64,000 nucleotides of DNA from Timema cristinae. Taxonomy: Eukaryota > Arthropoda > Insecta > Phasmatodea > Timematidae. The notes beneath the pieces were generated by a model. It did no database searches. It was not told the origin of the DNA and saw nothing but the letters and a program-made list of their open reading frames with translations. This document shows, piece after piece, positions 10,701-21,520 of the stretch. Both the position numbers and the translations under genes were made by a program. The DNA lies in assembly GCA_039000515.1 (NCBI GenBank), contig JBCFYV010000012.1, forward strand, positions 122,391,105 to 122,455,104. The letters are read 5' to 3'. Within the stretch, counting starts at the first letter, position 1. Each line of letters begins with the position of its first letter.

Positions 10701-10869
10701 ATGCGTAGCCCCGTGGATGGGTTGTAAAACTATATTCTTCTTTTTCTTCTTGTTTTAGAGACGTTAAAGCAGATCCAAAATCATGGTCAGCCATAGAACT
10801 CAAAATAACCCAGTACAACCATCCAACCCTATAATTTGTACTCCCCAAAATGAAACCAGGAGAGTTAAC

Positions 10870-11150
10870 TGGCTATTTTTCTACTCCCCCCTCCCCCCCC
10901 ATCGTTAGATTCCAGCCACCGGTGGAAAGGAGGGGTGGGTGTTGAGGGGATAAGGGGGGGGGGGGGTGTTCGATCCGTGCAGGTATGACGTCACTCTCGT
11001 CACGTGACCTTTCCAGAGGGGGTTGCCTCTGAATCAATAGCGAGCAGCCCGCACCGAGCCATTGAAGATGGCGCTCTCCGACGGAGATAGATGGAGAGAG
11101 AGAGAGAACTCTCACGATGAATGAAGGTGGAAGGCGGCCCGTTACTTTAA
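10870..11150. promoter_or_regulatory. GC-rich, CpG-containing patch; possible promoter
   Basis: This patch stands out from AT-rich flanks. It has G-runs at 10955-10967, a perfect CRE-type TGACGTCA near 10986, the E-box CACGTG near 11001, several CpGs, and an ATGGCGCTCTCC context near 11068. These suit a TATA-less promoter or 5' exon, but no transcript can be followed from it. It could also be a diverged repeat. Confidence 0.3.
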
Positions 11151-11207
11151 AACACGTAATATATCTCCGGAGACGTGAAAGAGAAATAGACGATAACTTC
11201 TTCCGAC

Positions 11208-11653
11208 TTTTTACTCTTTATTATTATTATTAGGACGGGGAGATCGAGGTTCGAATCTCGGTTGGGTGAACTGGGGGTGGTTTTCCTAAATGGTTTTCCA
11301 CTCTCCATCCACGCAAATGCGGGTTCACTTCATCTAATTAAAGTTAATAATACATTGCGTATGACTTAAAGTTTTACTATTAGATTATTATTATTATTTA
11401 GCACCACGTCTTACTACCCGTTTGGGTTATACGCTTTAAGTACTAATTACGCTAATTGATTAGGAATTAAGAAGGTTGAATTAGAGGAATTGAACTCGCC
11501 TTTGCGTGGAGGGAGAGTGGAAAACCATTTAGGAAAAGTCACCCCCAGTTCACGGACCGAGATTCGAACCTCGATCTCGCGTCCTCAGCAGTCTAGCTCA
11601 ATACGACTAGCGCGTTAGCTAACTACGACACTGAGGCGGGTTTTTACTCTTTA
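11208..11653 (-). repeat. Inverted SINE A dimer inside one TSD
   Basis: A full family A SINE on the minus strand (about 11386-11640) is joined to a partial family A copy in the opposite orientation (about 11234-11340). The pair is bounded by one perfect 13-bp repeat, TTTTTACTCTTTA, at 11208-11220 and 11641-11653. (TTA)n tails occur at both ends of the partial copy. The two arms (about 100 bp, centred on the B-box region) are complementary and could form a hairpin if transcribed. Confidence 0.85.
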
Positions 11654-11664
11654 AATTTCTCGTG

Positions 11665-12470
11665 AATTCTTGGGAAAGAGAAAGTATTGTGATCGTTAAA
11701 CAAAAATTTAAACTAAAGATTTGGATGGATGTCAACGTTTCATGACCACACAAACCTAAAAAAAAAAATTTAGTTTTCAATACCATCCGTCTGCTACCAG
11801 GATCAGAGCCTAATCCATTTTATCGATCAAACTTAAATTTGGTATCTAGGGTTTTTATAAGGTTCCAAGGAGGGAATTTTCAGAGTTAAATATCTAAATT
11901 TAGAATTAATGGTTTTTACTTATGGACGAGAACAAATAAGAGAAGAGAATCAAACTTCTCAAAATCGGGTCAAACGATTTTGATTACATCTCGTATTCAA
12001 GCATTGTTTAACATTATAAACCAAATAGAAATTCTCAATTTCCCATCAAAACTATTTTGAGGGTATTTTTTTTATATGATAGTAAATTTACAAATTTAAT
12101 CCTATGTTTGCAACTATTTTAGATTACAAAATAAATGATTATTTTAAAGTTATCTTACTATTAATGATAAAAAAATCAAATTTGTTTGAGATGTATTAAA
12201 TTAAAAAAATATTTAGTGAGATATTGACCAGTATGTTTATAAAATTTAAGACTGAGAAATGGATATGTTTTTAAATGAACAGAGATGTTGAATTTTTCCT
12301 TAATATATTTATGTAACAGTGTCTATTATTATTTTGTCTCAAATATCTCACGAGCAATGGTTCTAATAATTTAGATAATGGGGTGAGAACATTTTTATAG
12401 AGCACTGCACCATTAATTTTCGAATATATTATCTCTCATTGGAAGGTTTAAACGCTCTGAAGCCGCTATT
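11665..12470 (+). repeat. Dispersed repeat family X, copy 1
   Basis: Starts with AAGTATTGTGATCGTTAAAC, then ATGTCAACGTTTCATGACC and CCATCCGTCTG, then TATCTAGGGTTTTTATAAGG. The same ordered blocks occur at 45863-46620 and, inverted, at about 19060-19960. No ORF is preserved and the right boundary is approximate. Confidence 0.65.
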
Positions 12471-12738
12471 CTAACCTCGGTGGGGGATACTGGTTACCAT
12501 CAGTGGTTTAGACTGTCTGAATCAATTAGTTATTTACGACATTCCTGTATTTATAAACCTGGCTGTGTGAGCTATATTGCAAGGCCATGATCACTCCTCT
12601 ACCGAATTTTGAAAACACGAGATATTGACAATTATTGAAGGTCTTTGGTGAGTTGTTGCAATGAATCACATAATAAAGATAAAAAATAGTAAATTAATTT
12701 CACAGCCAATTTCTCACAAACTATAAATTTCTATTCCT
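12471..12738. other. No feature recognised
   Basis: AT-rich sequence between a dispersed repeat and a tandem array. Confidence 0.5.
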
Positions 12739-12739
12739 A

Positions 12740-13110
12740 CGATCTGCAGGTGATTTATAAAGCACTATCTAGAATCTGCAGGTAAGTTATAAAGCACTAT
12801 CTATGATCTGTAGGTGATTTATAAAGCACTATCTATAATCTGCATGTGATTGATAAAGCACTATCTATAATATGAAGGTGAGTTATAAAGCACTATCATA
12901 TTATAATATTAAATGGTGAATTATAAGCCTATCTAAAATCTAAAGGTGATTTATAAATCACTATCTATAATATGAAGGTGAGTATAGAGCACTATTGAAG
13001 ATCTTCAGGTGAGTTATAGAGTGCTATATAGGATATTAAGGCAATCTATAGAGCACTGTATTTGCTATTAAGGTGGTATTTAGGAGAATTATACGACACT
13101 AATGAGGGTC
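12740..13110 (+). repeat. 32-bp degenerate tandem repeat, about 10 copies
   Basis: The unit is TCTGCAGGTGATTTATAAAG followed by CACTATCTATAA (32 bp). The first five copies are clear and later ones decay progressively to about 13110. Several copies carry AGGTAAGT or AGGTGAGT, which match the 5' splice-site consensus. Confidence 0.85.
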
Positions 13111-13599
13111 TTCACTTGTTTTAGATGTCACTGGTGAGTGTCTTCATTGAGAGCTTTTGGACACAAATGCTATATAATAAAGCCCCCCAACAAATACTAC
13201 GTAGATCTTCATTCACTGCTCCTTTCTACTCATTCACTGGAACGAGCTCTCTATACCAGAATAAACAACTGAACGAGCCTCGTAACCTTTAGTAATCTTA
13301 CTCGCGACCTCCCGAGCTAAAACAGAGGTGGTTCGCCTTGATTTTATAGAGGTAGTTATCTCAACGTACACAATTGTACCGCAGATTGTATTCTCCATTG
13401 ATGCAGGCGCTCACGGAACATTACAAGCATTAATTTGATACAAGTATTCTAAGAACGAGTCAACGGTAGAGTGATATAAATCTACAAATTATCACTGCAG
13501 AACATGACAGCGTTTGTTGACATGCAGTTCATTTGTTGATGTTAATACTGGATGTATGGAACGCAATTTAAGATGAGTGTTTTTACAGTTTTTATAGCA
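13111..13599. other. No feature recognised
   Basis: Unassigned sequence. No coding exon signature or element ends. Confidence 0.5.
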
Positions 13600-13870
13600 T
13601 ATAATTTTTTCAGTAAAAAGAATCAAATATTTATCCAGTAGAAACTTAAAGTTTAATGTTCTTCACATTGTGGATGATATCTACAGTTGTTGGATATCTG
13701 TCAACATATCAATAGCATTTGACGAGACACTTTTTAATTGAAGATAAAAAGCTCTCACTAAATTATAGAACACCTTTGACAGATATTAATAACAGTCAAG
13801 GTCACCGATGAAGAAAATGATAATCTCTTTTTCTACTGGAGGAATATTCGATTTATTTTAAGGAAAAAAA
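13600..13870 (+). mobile_element. Foldback MITE (family F), copy 3
   Basis: ATTTATCCAGTAGAAACTTA on the left and TTTCTACTGGAGGAATATTC on the right are inverted. Internal ACAGTTGTTGGATATCTGTC pairs imperfectly with GACAGATATTAATAACAGTC. The centre has ATAGCATTTGACGAG, which also appears at about 20970. Confidence 0.75.
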
Positions 13871-14448
13871 GTGTTTTGATAAAAACTAAAAAACCACATT
13901 ATTCTTAACTCACTTTCCCCAAACTCCCACCTAAAGAAAAGTAAATAATGGTGTGAAAGGGTATAAATAATAATATGAGAGAAAGATAATATAAGAAAAC
14001 TAGAACGAGGGAAGAAGCAAACAGAACAATCGTTTCAGCGGAGGGGAATGGAAGTCAGCTATTGTTTTTCTTTCTTTTAAAGTGACAAGGGACATAAATA
14101 AACAAAATTAAAATAACATTTTCCATCTTGACTGTTTTATTTAAGGTACCGGGGACATGTCCCTGGCATAATTCAAATCAAAACGATACGCACGCGCCCC
14201 ACCGACAAACCATCATTGAGAAGTGAAAAGAAACCTGCAAAAAACTTGCAGAGGTATTTTACATAATTATTTAGGTTCATGCCCATCTTGTGAATTGAAC
14301 AATCAAGAAAGAAAGAAAGAAAGAAGAATCGCTCGTAATCTTACCACGCCCTCTTCCCGAGTGAAGCGTTCATCTCTCGTCCACTAGGGTAAGTCCACGT
14401 CACTGTGTCATCTTCAATTCCTCTTCCCCTCCTTCAACCAAGTCCACG
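13871..14448. other. No gene recognised
   Basis: Contains a short (GAAA)n-type run near 14307-14325. Nothing else can be assigned. Confidence 0.55.
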
Positions 14449-14449
14449 T

Positions 14450-14488
14450 CTAACCTAACCTAACCTAACCTAACCTAACCCAACCTAG
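14450..14488 (-). repeat. Interstitial (CCTAA)n telomere-type repeat
   Basis: About seven CCTAA units, the complement of TTAGG, in opposite orientation to the run at 8824-8878. Confidence 0.85.
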
Positions 14489-14944
14489 TTAATTAGTTAG
14501 TTCATTTGAAAGTGTGTGCTATGGCGGTTGTTCCCACTTTAAAAAAGAAGGTGGAAAGGACGCTAGCGATTGAAAATCGTAAGAGATTCATTTTTTATGT
14601 TCAGTATACAGGGTGGGACAAACAAAAATAATATTTACTTAATAATAACGCCTGAATATTTGAGTACACAAGATGGGAGGTCACCATTATTTGTTGGATT
14701 TCGATATGCATTAATTTTCTTCCAATTTAATGTTATGTTTAATACGAAAGTGTATATTCTTATAAGACCCAATATCGAACTATTTTATGTATTGACAAAT
14801 GAGGACTTTAGTAGAAATATATTGACCTGAAGATTTGCAACCGCTGTTAAAATTACAACAACTTTTACCATTTTCCAGTTGTCGAAAAGTTCAACTCCTT
14901 TGTCCTCCCCCCCCTCCCCCCAACTCCCCAGACGTATCTCTAGA

Positions 14945-15070
14945 ACAGCCATCTCGCCTGCTGTCAAGAAATGTAAAACTAAGCCTATACAAAACAATAG
15001 TTTTACCAGTTTTTCTCTATGGGTGCGAAACGTGGTCTCTTACCTTGTTGACGAAAAAAAAAGGCTATAT
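14945..15070 (+). mobile_element. LINE type 1 fragment (reverse transcriptase C-terminus)
   Basis: One frame gives SRLLSRNVKLSLYKTIVLPV, then FLYGCETWSLTL. This is the conserved block after the RT domain in many arthropod non-LTR elements (known motif YGCETWxL). It is followed by frameshifted remnants, so it is a dead fragment. Confidence 0.85.
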
Positions 15071-15815
15071 AACCCATCTTCAGGTAGGGGTACCCCTTGA
15101 TACCCTACCTGAAATAATTTACCTCCCCAATCCCATCCAACCCCCCTCCTTCTCTAGAAGCATATATCTGGAAATGTTGTGAAATTTCAACAAATAATGT
15201 TGTCTATACTGAAATTTTCTCAATTAATTTGTAAAATATGAATTAATCTTTATGTTATAAGATTTTCCATATTTAAATACATTTTATTTAAAACTAAATT
15301 TACGTGTATTTGTGTTTTATTAATTTGATTAAATATTTATGGCAAAATTTGCACTCGAGTTTGCTAGTTGTTATATTAAAGTTGGGTCGAGTCCACTATC
15401 TTATGAATCCCTAATATCCAAATTACCTTTGAATCTCGAATTCGAATCTGAAGCCTAGAAAAATGTATGAACAAAAGAAGAAATAGGAATACAATATAGT
15501 GGAATATAAAACACACACATAGTAACTAAATGTTAACGTTATTCCTTATAATCCATTCCTTCAGTTACGTGATAAATTACTGGTATGAGGTCTGGTTGTT
15601 ATTCCTAATTTTTATGTTGGTTCTGAACTACGAATAAGCAGTAATAGAGATCTCAATTTTTTATAATTGATATTTTTGTAAAATAACACATATTTAAGTT
15701 TTTTACATCTTGAATACTTGAATTTAGAATATCCGTAAGCATTAAATTATTACTACCAATATTCGAATGTCCCATTTATAATTAGAGTGTATATGTAGGC
15801 CTATATACAGAGTTT
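15071..15815. other. No feature recognised
   Basis: AT-rich. No element ends or exon-like sequence. Confidence 0.55.
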
Positions 15816-16277
15816 TCGCAAACTCACAGCCCAAACTGCACTGTTTCAGCGTACAGCACCGGGAGAGCAAAGCTGTTCAAGCATGCGTGTACAACAGGTT
15901 GCAAGAAGTTAGGTGCGTGACACTACACATCTCGACATCTTGGAGTAAGGCAGCAGAACACACCACAATTAATATCAAACAACACTCCAGACCATCTAGA
16001 AATGTGGATACGTTCTGAGGGTCGTCATTAACGGTCCTACGTCACAAAAAGGTCTTGCCATCATTACACGTGTACAGTGTCACGTGCCTAACTCCTATGC
16101 AACCTGTTCTACACGCATGCTTGAACAGCTTTGCTTCCCAGCTCTGTACGCCGAAACTTTGAACGCAATTTAATTATACTAGCATAATTTTATGGTTGTT
16201 AGTGTTTAGGGATTTTGTATTACTTTTTGGTTCAAACAAGCTATATGCGCAGTTTGGGCTATGAGTTTCCTAGCGCC
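15816..16277. mobile_element. Non-autonomous TIR element, about 460 bp
   Basis: The ends are inverted: AAACTCACAGCCCAAACTGC at 15820 faces the complement of GCAGTTTGGGCTATGAGTTT at about 16249-16268. Inverted similarity continues inward for about 100 bp (AGCTGTTCAAGCATGCGTGT against ACACGCATGCTTGAACAGCT, and AGGTGCGTGACACT against AGTGTCACGTGCCT). No transposase is encoded. The TSD was not resolved and the superfamily is unknown. Confidence 0.75.
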
Positions 16278-16737
16278 TTGTTTAGTATAAATGGGATTCT
16301 AGAATCCCTCCAATCCTATGATATTCAAGAGGTTTGAGATTCATAAAAATGATCTCGAATGAAACAATTATTATAAAGACCTTGACTTGACCCAACCATT
16401 TTAAGCAATCGGGAAAGGGAATTATACGGACCTGTTTAGTTGGATAGCACAATCTCTATAAAGCCAAAGTTTTTTAAATAATTAATTTACTAAGGAGAGT
16501 TATATATGTTGTTTATGACGTAATAGATACGGCAAAGAAATTATCATTTTTCAATGCCTTAAACAACTTTTTTTAAATTACAAAATTAAAAATTAAAATG
16601 CTCTCATTTTAACTAAAATTGTACATTTTTAATGATTCGAGGATTCGAATTTGGATTTGAGATTCGAAAAGAAAATTTTATATTTTGATTCGAGAACTAT
16701 TTGATTCGACTTATTTATATCTTTTATATATACAATT
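16278..16737. other. No feature recognised
   Basis: AT-rich; several imperfect ATTCGA-containing words but no definable repeat. Confidence 0.5.
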
Positions 16738-16965
16738 TAAGTATTTACCACGCAATTTCTGAACCGACCGATTATATCAGTACACGACTTATAAATTAAC
16801 TTAAATCTAAAACAAACACAACATCCAGCCCCCTGGTCGTTAACTCATCAATGTGAAACGTGAAAACCCAATTTCAGAAACGATAGATTTATCAACCACA
16901 CCAAGAATCAAACTAGGGACCCCCACCTCTACAGTCAGACCCGGAAACGACTCTATACAAAGACA
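16738..16965 (-). repeat. SINE family D, minus orientation
   Basis: Shares blocks with 42660-42868 and 21105-21235 (CTTATAAATTAACTTAAATC, ACAACATCCAGCCCCCTGG, ATCAATGTGAAA) and ends in a tRNA-like head whose B-box complement is GAATCAAACTAGGGACC. Old copy. Confidence 0.55.
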
Positions 16966-17756
16966 TCGGTGATATAGAGTGATTAGAGTGATATAGAGTG
17001 ATGTTATTACACAACCTGACTTAACCTAAAGCTCGTATCGGTGGGAACACCAACAAAATGTCAGTCTCAACTAATTTGGTTTGTGAGGTATGATAAGGAG
17101 GTCAGGGTTTGAACCCCAACTAGTGAGCTTACCTTACTTTATTCCACTATGGTGCAGCTTATAAAATAAAGGATCGTAATGTAACCGGTTGAGGTAAGAC
17201 GTACGTACACCTTTCAAGAAAAAAACTTAGTGTACATTTGATTTTAAATTAATATTCCTCATCACAATTCCATTATCGTAATTAAAATGTGTACATACCC
17301 GACGATGAAGAAGACGCGGTTAAAAGATATTAATCATCAATGAGGGATTCCAATAAGAAGATGGCTGCATTTTAAATTACGTACTGACGTATTACATTTT
17401 TAATCCAAATTTTTTTTAAAGGACCGCAGGAAAAGAGGGAAGAGTAATTAAAGAAACAGCTCTTAAGAACTCTAATCAAACTGTGATGGTGGCGGTTATT
17501 ATAGCCGGGCCATATATTTAGTCTCCTCTCGTTTTATTCGAGCTCGAGTTCACGGCTATGAAAGGAACCTTTCTTAAACTCCACGAACAAGTTGGACCAT
17601 TTCGAGGGTGCCTAGTGTGTGGGTGTTGTGGAATAACCGTCTAAGTGTGTGGTTTCCTTTCTTGGTCCACTGACTGGATCTCCTCCCCTCTCCCAGTATC
17701 TCCTTGAGAAGATTAGGAGCCTTGGCTCAACAATCACTCAACTCACATATATTTTA
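16966..17756. other. No gene recognised
   Basis: Includes a possible degenerate SINE head near 17075-17125 (GGTTTGAACCCC). The 68-codon frame at 17649-17855 runs into a SINE and is not supported. Confidence 0.45.
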
Positions 17757-17966
17757 TCACGACGTCTTACTACCTGTTCACCACTAATTATGAAGCTTAT
17801 ATTTACAGGAAGTGTAGCCACATTTGCACAGTGGGAGAGTGATCAACAATTATGAAATAAACCACCCTCAGTACAACCGACTCGGATTCGAACCAAGATC
17901 TCCCCGTCATCAGCAGGCCAGTATAGCATGAGAGTGACGCCTTAAACCATGCGGCCACTTAAGCGG
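17757..17966 (-). repeat. SINE family C, minus orientation
   Basis: The tail complement CGTCTTACTACC is at the left end. Next come the body complement and TCGGATTCGAACCAAGATCT (B box), then ACCATGCGGCCACTTAAGC at the head. The body is near full length with internal divergence. Confidence 0.8.
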
Positions 17967-18685
17967 GGCAATTTATACTATTTTACTCTAAGTGGACAGG
18001 GTAATGAAGGTGAATATGTACATCAGTGGCTAAGAACTACAGGTAATTAAACAATATTACCTAAAGTGAGAAGGAAGATGATTTGATAGAGTATCCGCCC
18101 GTAAAGACAAGGAGGAGTCAAGTATTGGTTTTCCAAGCTAAGCGAGAGAAGGTGTGATTATGCCACATTGATTAGGAGTTCTCTATAACAAGAGTTAAAA
18201 GAGTTCCGTCCCAGCGAGCGCGAGATTTCCACGTTAACGTTCATCTCAGACACAATATTATATTCTACGATGCTTTATTTGAAAAATATGTCTCACTCCA
18301 AAATAAAGTTGAAATATTTCTACGGGGTACTTTTTCCTTAACAAACCTATAGTTTGAGTTTTATTAATAAAAAAAAAATGTGCGAAAATGTGACATTAGT
18401 TCCTTTTTCAACGACTTTTTAATGATATTTGTGAAGCCATGAGATTAGGTTTGATGAAAAAAAGTATTTCTCTAGCAAATACAGTAATTGGGTAGTATGA
18501 CGCTGTACTAAAAAATACCAGTCTTATTATAAATAGACTTACAGCAAATATTTGAGAACTAACAGCGAGCTATCTTCTTTACTGGAGATAAGAATTTTTG
18601 AGGTTCTCTTTCCCCATTTTCTTACTATATGGCAAAGGTGAGGGTGAAGGGTGAAAGGAAGTATAAGATTAGATAGAATAGAGAA
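17967..18685. other. No feature recognised
   Basis: Unassigned sequence leading up to a GC-richer block at 18690. Confidence 0.5.
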
Positions 18686-18850
18686 TTAGTTGCAGAAAAC
18701 GACACAGTATTTCAAGACGTGTGGTCTGACGGTGATCGATACTTTCTCTCCGACCGAGGCGGACACCTTAATGAATCCAATAGACGGTCTCACACTGTCC
18801 TCAAAGCTCTCGACCACATACAGGGCCAGTGGAGTATTGACCCATTGTCT
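18686..18850 (-). CDS. Candidate exon, product unknown
   Basis: A minus-strand frame of 54 codons ends in TAA at 18688-18686. It contains ALYVVESFEDSVRP, then GFIKVSASVGEKVSITVRPH. About 60 percent of third positions are G or C, against a strongly AT-rich background, and the residue mix looks protein-like. There is no methionine, so it would have to be a terminal exon. A possible acceptor lies just upstream (ATGAAG| at about 18852) but its pyrimidine tract is weak. I do not recognise the family. The opposite strand is also open over most of the stretch, so the direction is uncertain. Confidence 0.25.
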   Translation of the reverse strand, partial: RQWVNTPLALYVVESFEDSVRPSIGFIKVSASVGEKVSITVRPHVLKYCVVFCN

Positions 18851-19059
18851 TCATGATAAAACTAGACACGCGAGGATAAATAACGGTACAGTGCATCGCA
18901 CAAACTAGCTTTCTCTTACTTTTATCTTAAAATAGGGATATTTACAAAAAACCAAATAGAATACATATAATATGCAACTTTACAGAAACATTGATAAAAG
19001 AGCATTTATTGTCCAGGAAAGAGCACAACGATTTATTTAATATTTCTAAGTATTACATT

Positions 19060-19960
19060 TTACTACTATAAAGCCACATGGCTGACTCACTCACTGACAT
19101 TAATGTTTACCCACTTCCAGATGAAATAGGAACTTGAAATTTGGCAAACTTAAAACTTCTAGACTGTAACCTACGGGAAAATTCCAAAAAGTTAAAAAAA
19201 AAGTTTTTATCCTCCAAGCAACTTTAAAGTTGGTGCAGACCTTTCTTTGGAGGTCTCTTGTGGCTTAAACGGTAAGACCTATCAAAAAAATGCTCTGGAA
19301 TTACATTAGTTTACATCCACTCGCAAAGAAAACTTAATGGGGGTTCGGGGGCGGAGCCCCAACAAGCAAAGTGAGTAAAAAGTAAATATGGTTGCTTATA
19401 GCTCTGAAACTATTGGTTTTATAAAAATATAATCCCAGATTAAAATATTTTTGATTTCAATAATACTACCACTTTACAATGATAAGTTATTTCGTATCTA
19501 AAATTGTTACGAAGATATGATCAAAATTTAAAAAATGCCTGCTAATGTAAGGCAACCTCAAAATCATTTTAATGTAAAAATGAAAATGGATTTTTTTTTT
19601 TGTAATTTTAAACAGTTTAGAGATACAAAATTTAATAAAAATTGTTAAAACAGATTTTGAAAAAATCATTTCTTTTTCTTCCATTTTTGCTCTTCCATAA
19701 AAACTACTCTTAATTTTAAGGTTAAATATTTGAATTAAAAAAACCCATCGGGGAAACCTTATAAAAATCCTAGTTTAAGCCTGAATAGTAAAATGGTTTC
19801 GACTCTAGACTGAAATACAAACAGACAGACGGACAGACAGACAGACAGACGGCATCACAAAAAAACAATACTTAGGTTTAAGGGGGTCATGAAACGTTGA
19901 CATTCTCTAAAATCTAGAGTTTGATTTTTTTTTTTAACGATTACAATACTTCTCTCTTAG
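19060..19960 (-). repeat. Dispersed repeat family X, inverted copy
   Basis: The complement of 19700-19960 matches 11665-11900 and 45863-46100 in order: AAGTATTGTAATCG, GTCAACGTTTCATGACC, a CTGTC/CCGTC microsatellite block and GGATTTTTATAAGG. The other end holds GGGGGTTCGGGGGCGGAGCC near 19340 and AAGCCACATGGCTGACTC near 19071. Boundaries are approximate and no protein is preserved. Confidence 0.6.
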
Positions 19961-20205
19961 AGGGGCCGAGGGAAAGTAAAAAACCACCAATATTCTCGGT
20001 GTGGATATTGCGGATAGAGTCGGATACCCGCGCTCTTATATTACTCTGCACGGTGATAGATCTGTTTGGCAAGATGCCTAAACTCGAGGGATGGAAGGGG
20101 AAACATTTCCAAACAAGGGCAGACTTAATATTATTGAGGACTGCACCAGACGGAAGCATTAAGGGCGCAGTTTTCATAGTTACATTATATTCTACAAATA
20201 GTTAA
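19961..20205. other. GC-balanced block open on both strands
   Basis: A 94-codon plus-strand frame (19921-20205) and a 78-codon minus-strand frame (20177-19941) coincide. Minus-strand words such as PNRSITVQSN and IRNIHTENIGG seem vaguely familiar from insect repeat-derived predictions, but I cannot name a source. It may be a fragment of a dispersed element. Confidence 0.25.
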
Positions 20206-20295
20206 CATAAACAGTGTCGTCAAAGATTTCAAGCAATTTATTTAATACGTCTAAAAATAATACAAAATCAACGATAAATATTAAATCATTATTTG

Positions 20296-20613
<318 letters not shown>

Positions 20614-20756
20614 TAGTTCGATTAGCTCTTTTATGTTAATTGAATTATTATAAAATCACTGAACCTAACTGCACAAAAGGAGCACTCATTCTAAACTTTT
20701 GGTTCTAGAATATTAACTTCAAACGAAAACCTAATTTTCCTAATGAATTTCCAGCT

Positions 20757-20900
20757 TTTATCTGCGCGCGTAGGTATTCATTTGTATAATCATTCTTTGT
20801 CGACATCTCCATGGGAACACTGATTTGTGTTTGATTGTATATCTCTTTGGATGGTGCAACAAATAGATAACTGGGAGAATAGATTTAAACTTATCATCTT
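20757..20900 (+). repeat. Dispersed repeat family Y, copy 1
   Basis: CAATCATTCTTT-like (ATAATCATTCTTTGTC), CATCTCCATGG, TTGGATGGTGCAACAAATA and CTGGGAGAATAG occur in the same order on the minus strand at 46735-46880. Possibly part of a larger element with the sequence on either side. Confidence 0.55.
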
Positions 20901-20904
20901 TATT

Positions 20905-21104
20905 TGAAGGGGGTAAATATACGTTTGTCTTGGACTTAAACGCCGAAAGCTCAAAATAAATGGGAAGTTGATAGCATTTGACGAGTGAATCCTTAATTAA
21001 AAGCTAAGCCTAATGCTATAGAACTTTTAACAATAAAGAGTTTTGAACATTTTAGCGCGATAATCAACCATCGTTGCAACTTTTTCCCAGTACAGATTTT
21101 ATTC
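20905..21104. repeat. Possible diverged foldback MITE (family F)
   Basis: ATAGCATTTGACGAG and the inverted ends near 20917 and 21087 (CCCAGTACAG) recall the copy at 13600-13870, but divergence is high. Confidence 0.3.
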
Positions 21105-21235
21105 ATAGGTATTTAGCCTACAATTTATGAACCAATTGGTTTTATTGGAACAAGACTTACAAGCTTAATTTTAGAACAAACACGCCGTCGTCTGCCCGTT
21201 ATTGAACTCACCACTTTTAGCTCAAATTTATTGAG
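21105..21235 (-). repeat. SINE family D, minus orientation, partial
   Basis: Shares CAATTTATGAACCAATTGG and ACAAGACTTACAAGC blocks with 16750-16800. The head region is represented by GCCCGTTATTGAACTCACC. Confidence 0.45.
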
Positions 21236-21287
21236 ATAGAATTTTTGACGATCTTTATTCTAGCTTTCTGTACATGAATGTAATTGG

Positions 21288-21520
21288 TGAACCACATCTT
21301 ACCACCCATCTGCCATCAAAATATACTGAATAAACGGGGTAGGGATGAGGAAGGAAGATTTTGAGAAAATGTGCTAGCATTTGTGTGGTGGTAGAGTGAA
21401 AACCCCACTAAAATAACTCTAGTACAACAGGAAAGGATTTGAATACTAACCTTCCTGTAACTGTAAACACATTCGACATCGTGAATCACGCCTAAGACTA
21501 CTCGGCCACCGATGCAGGCT
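21288..21520 (-). repeat. SINE family C, minus orientation, diverged
   Basis: ACATCTTACCACCCAT (tail complement), GTAGAGTGAAAACCCC (body) and ACTACTCGGCCACCGATG (head complement) are in the correct order. Confidence 0.65.

Noticed and set aside
14879..15182. Plus-strand frames of 73-115 codons at 14.8-15.2 kb as a host gene
   Set aside because: The central part is the conserved YGCETWSL block of a LINE; the rest is shifted or low-complexity.
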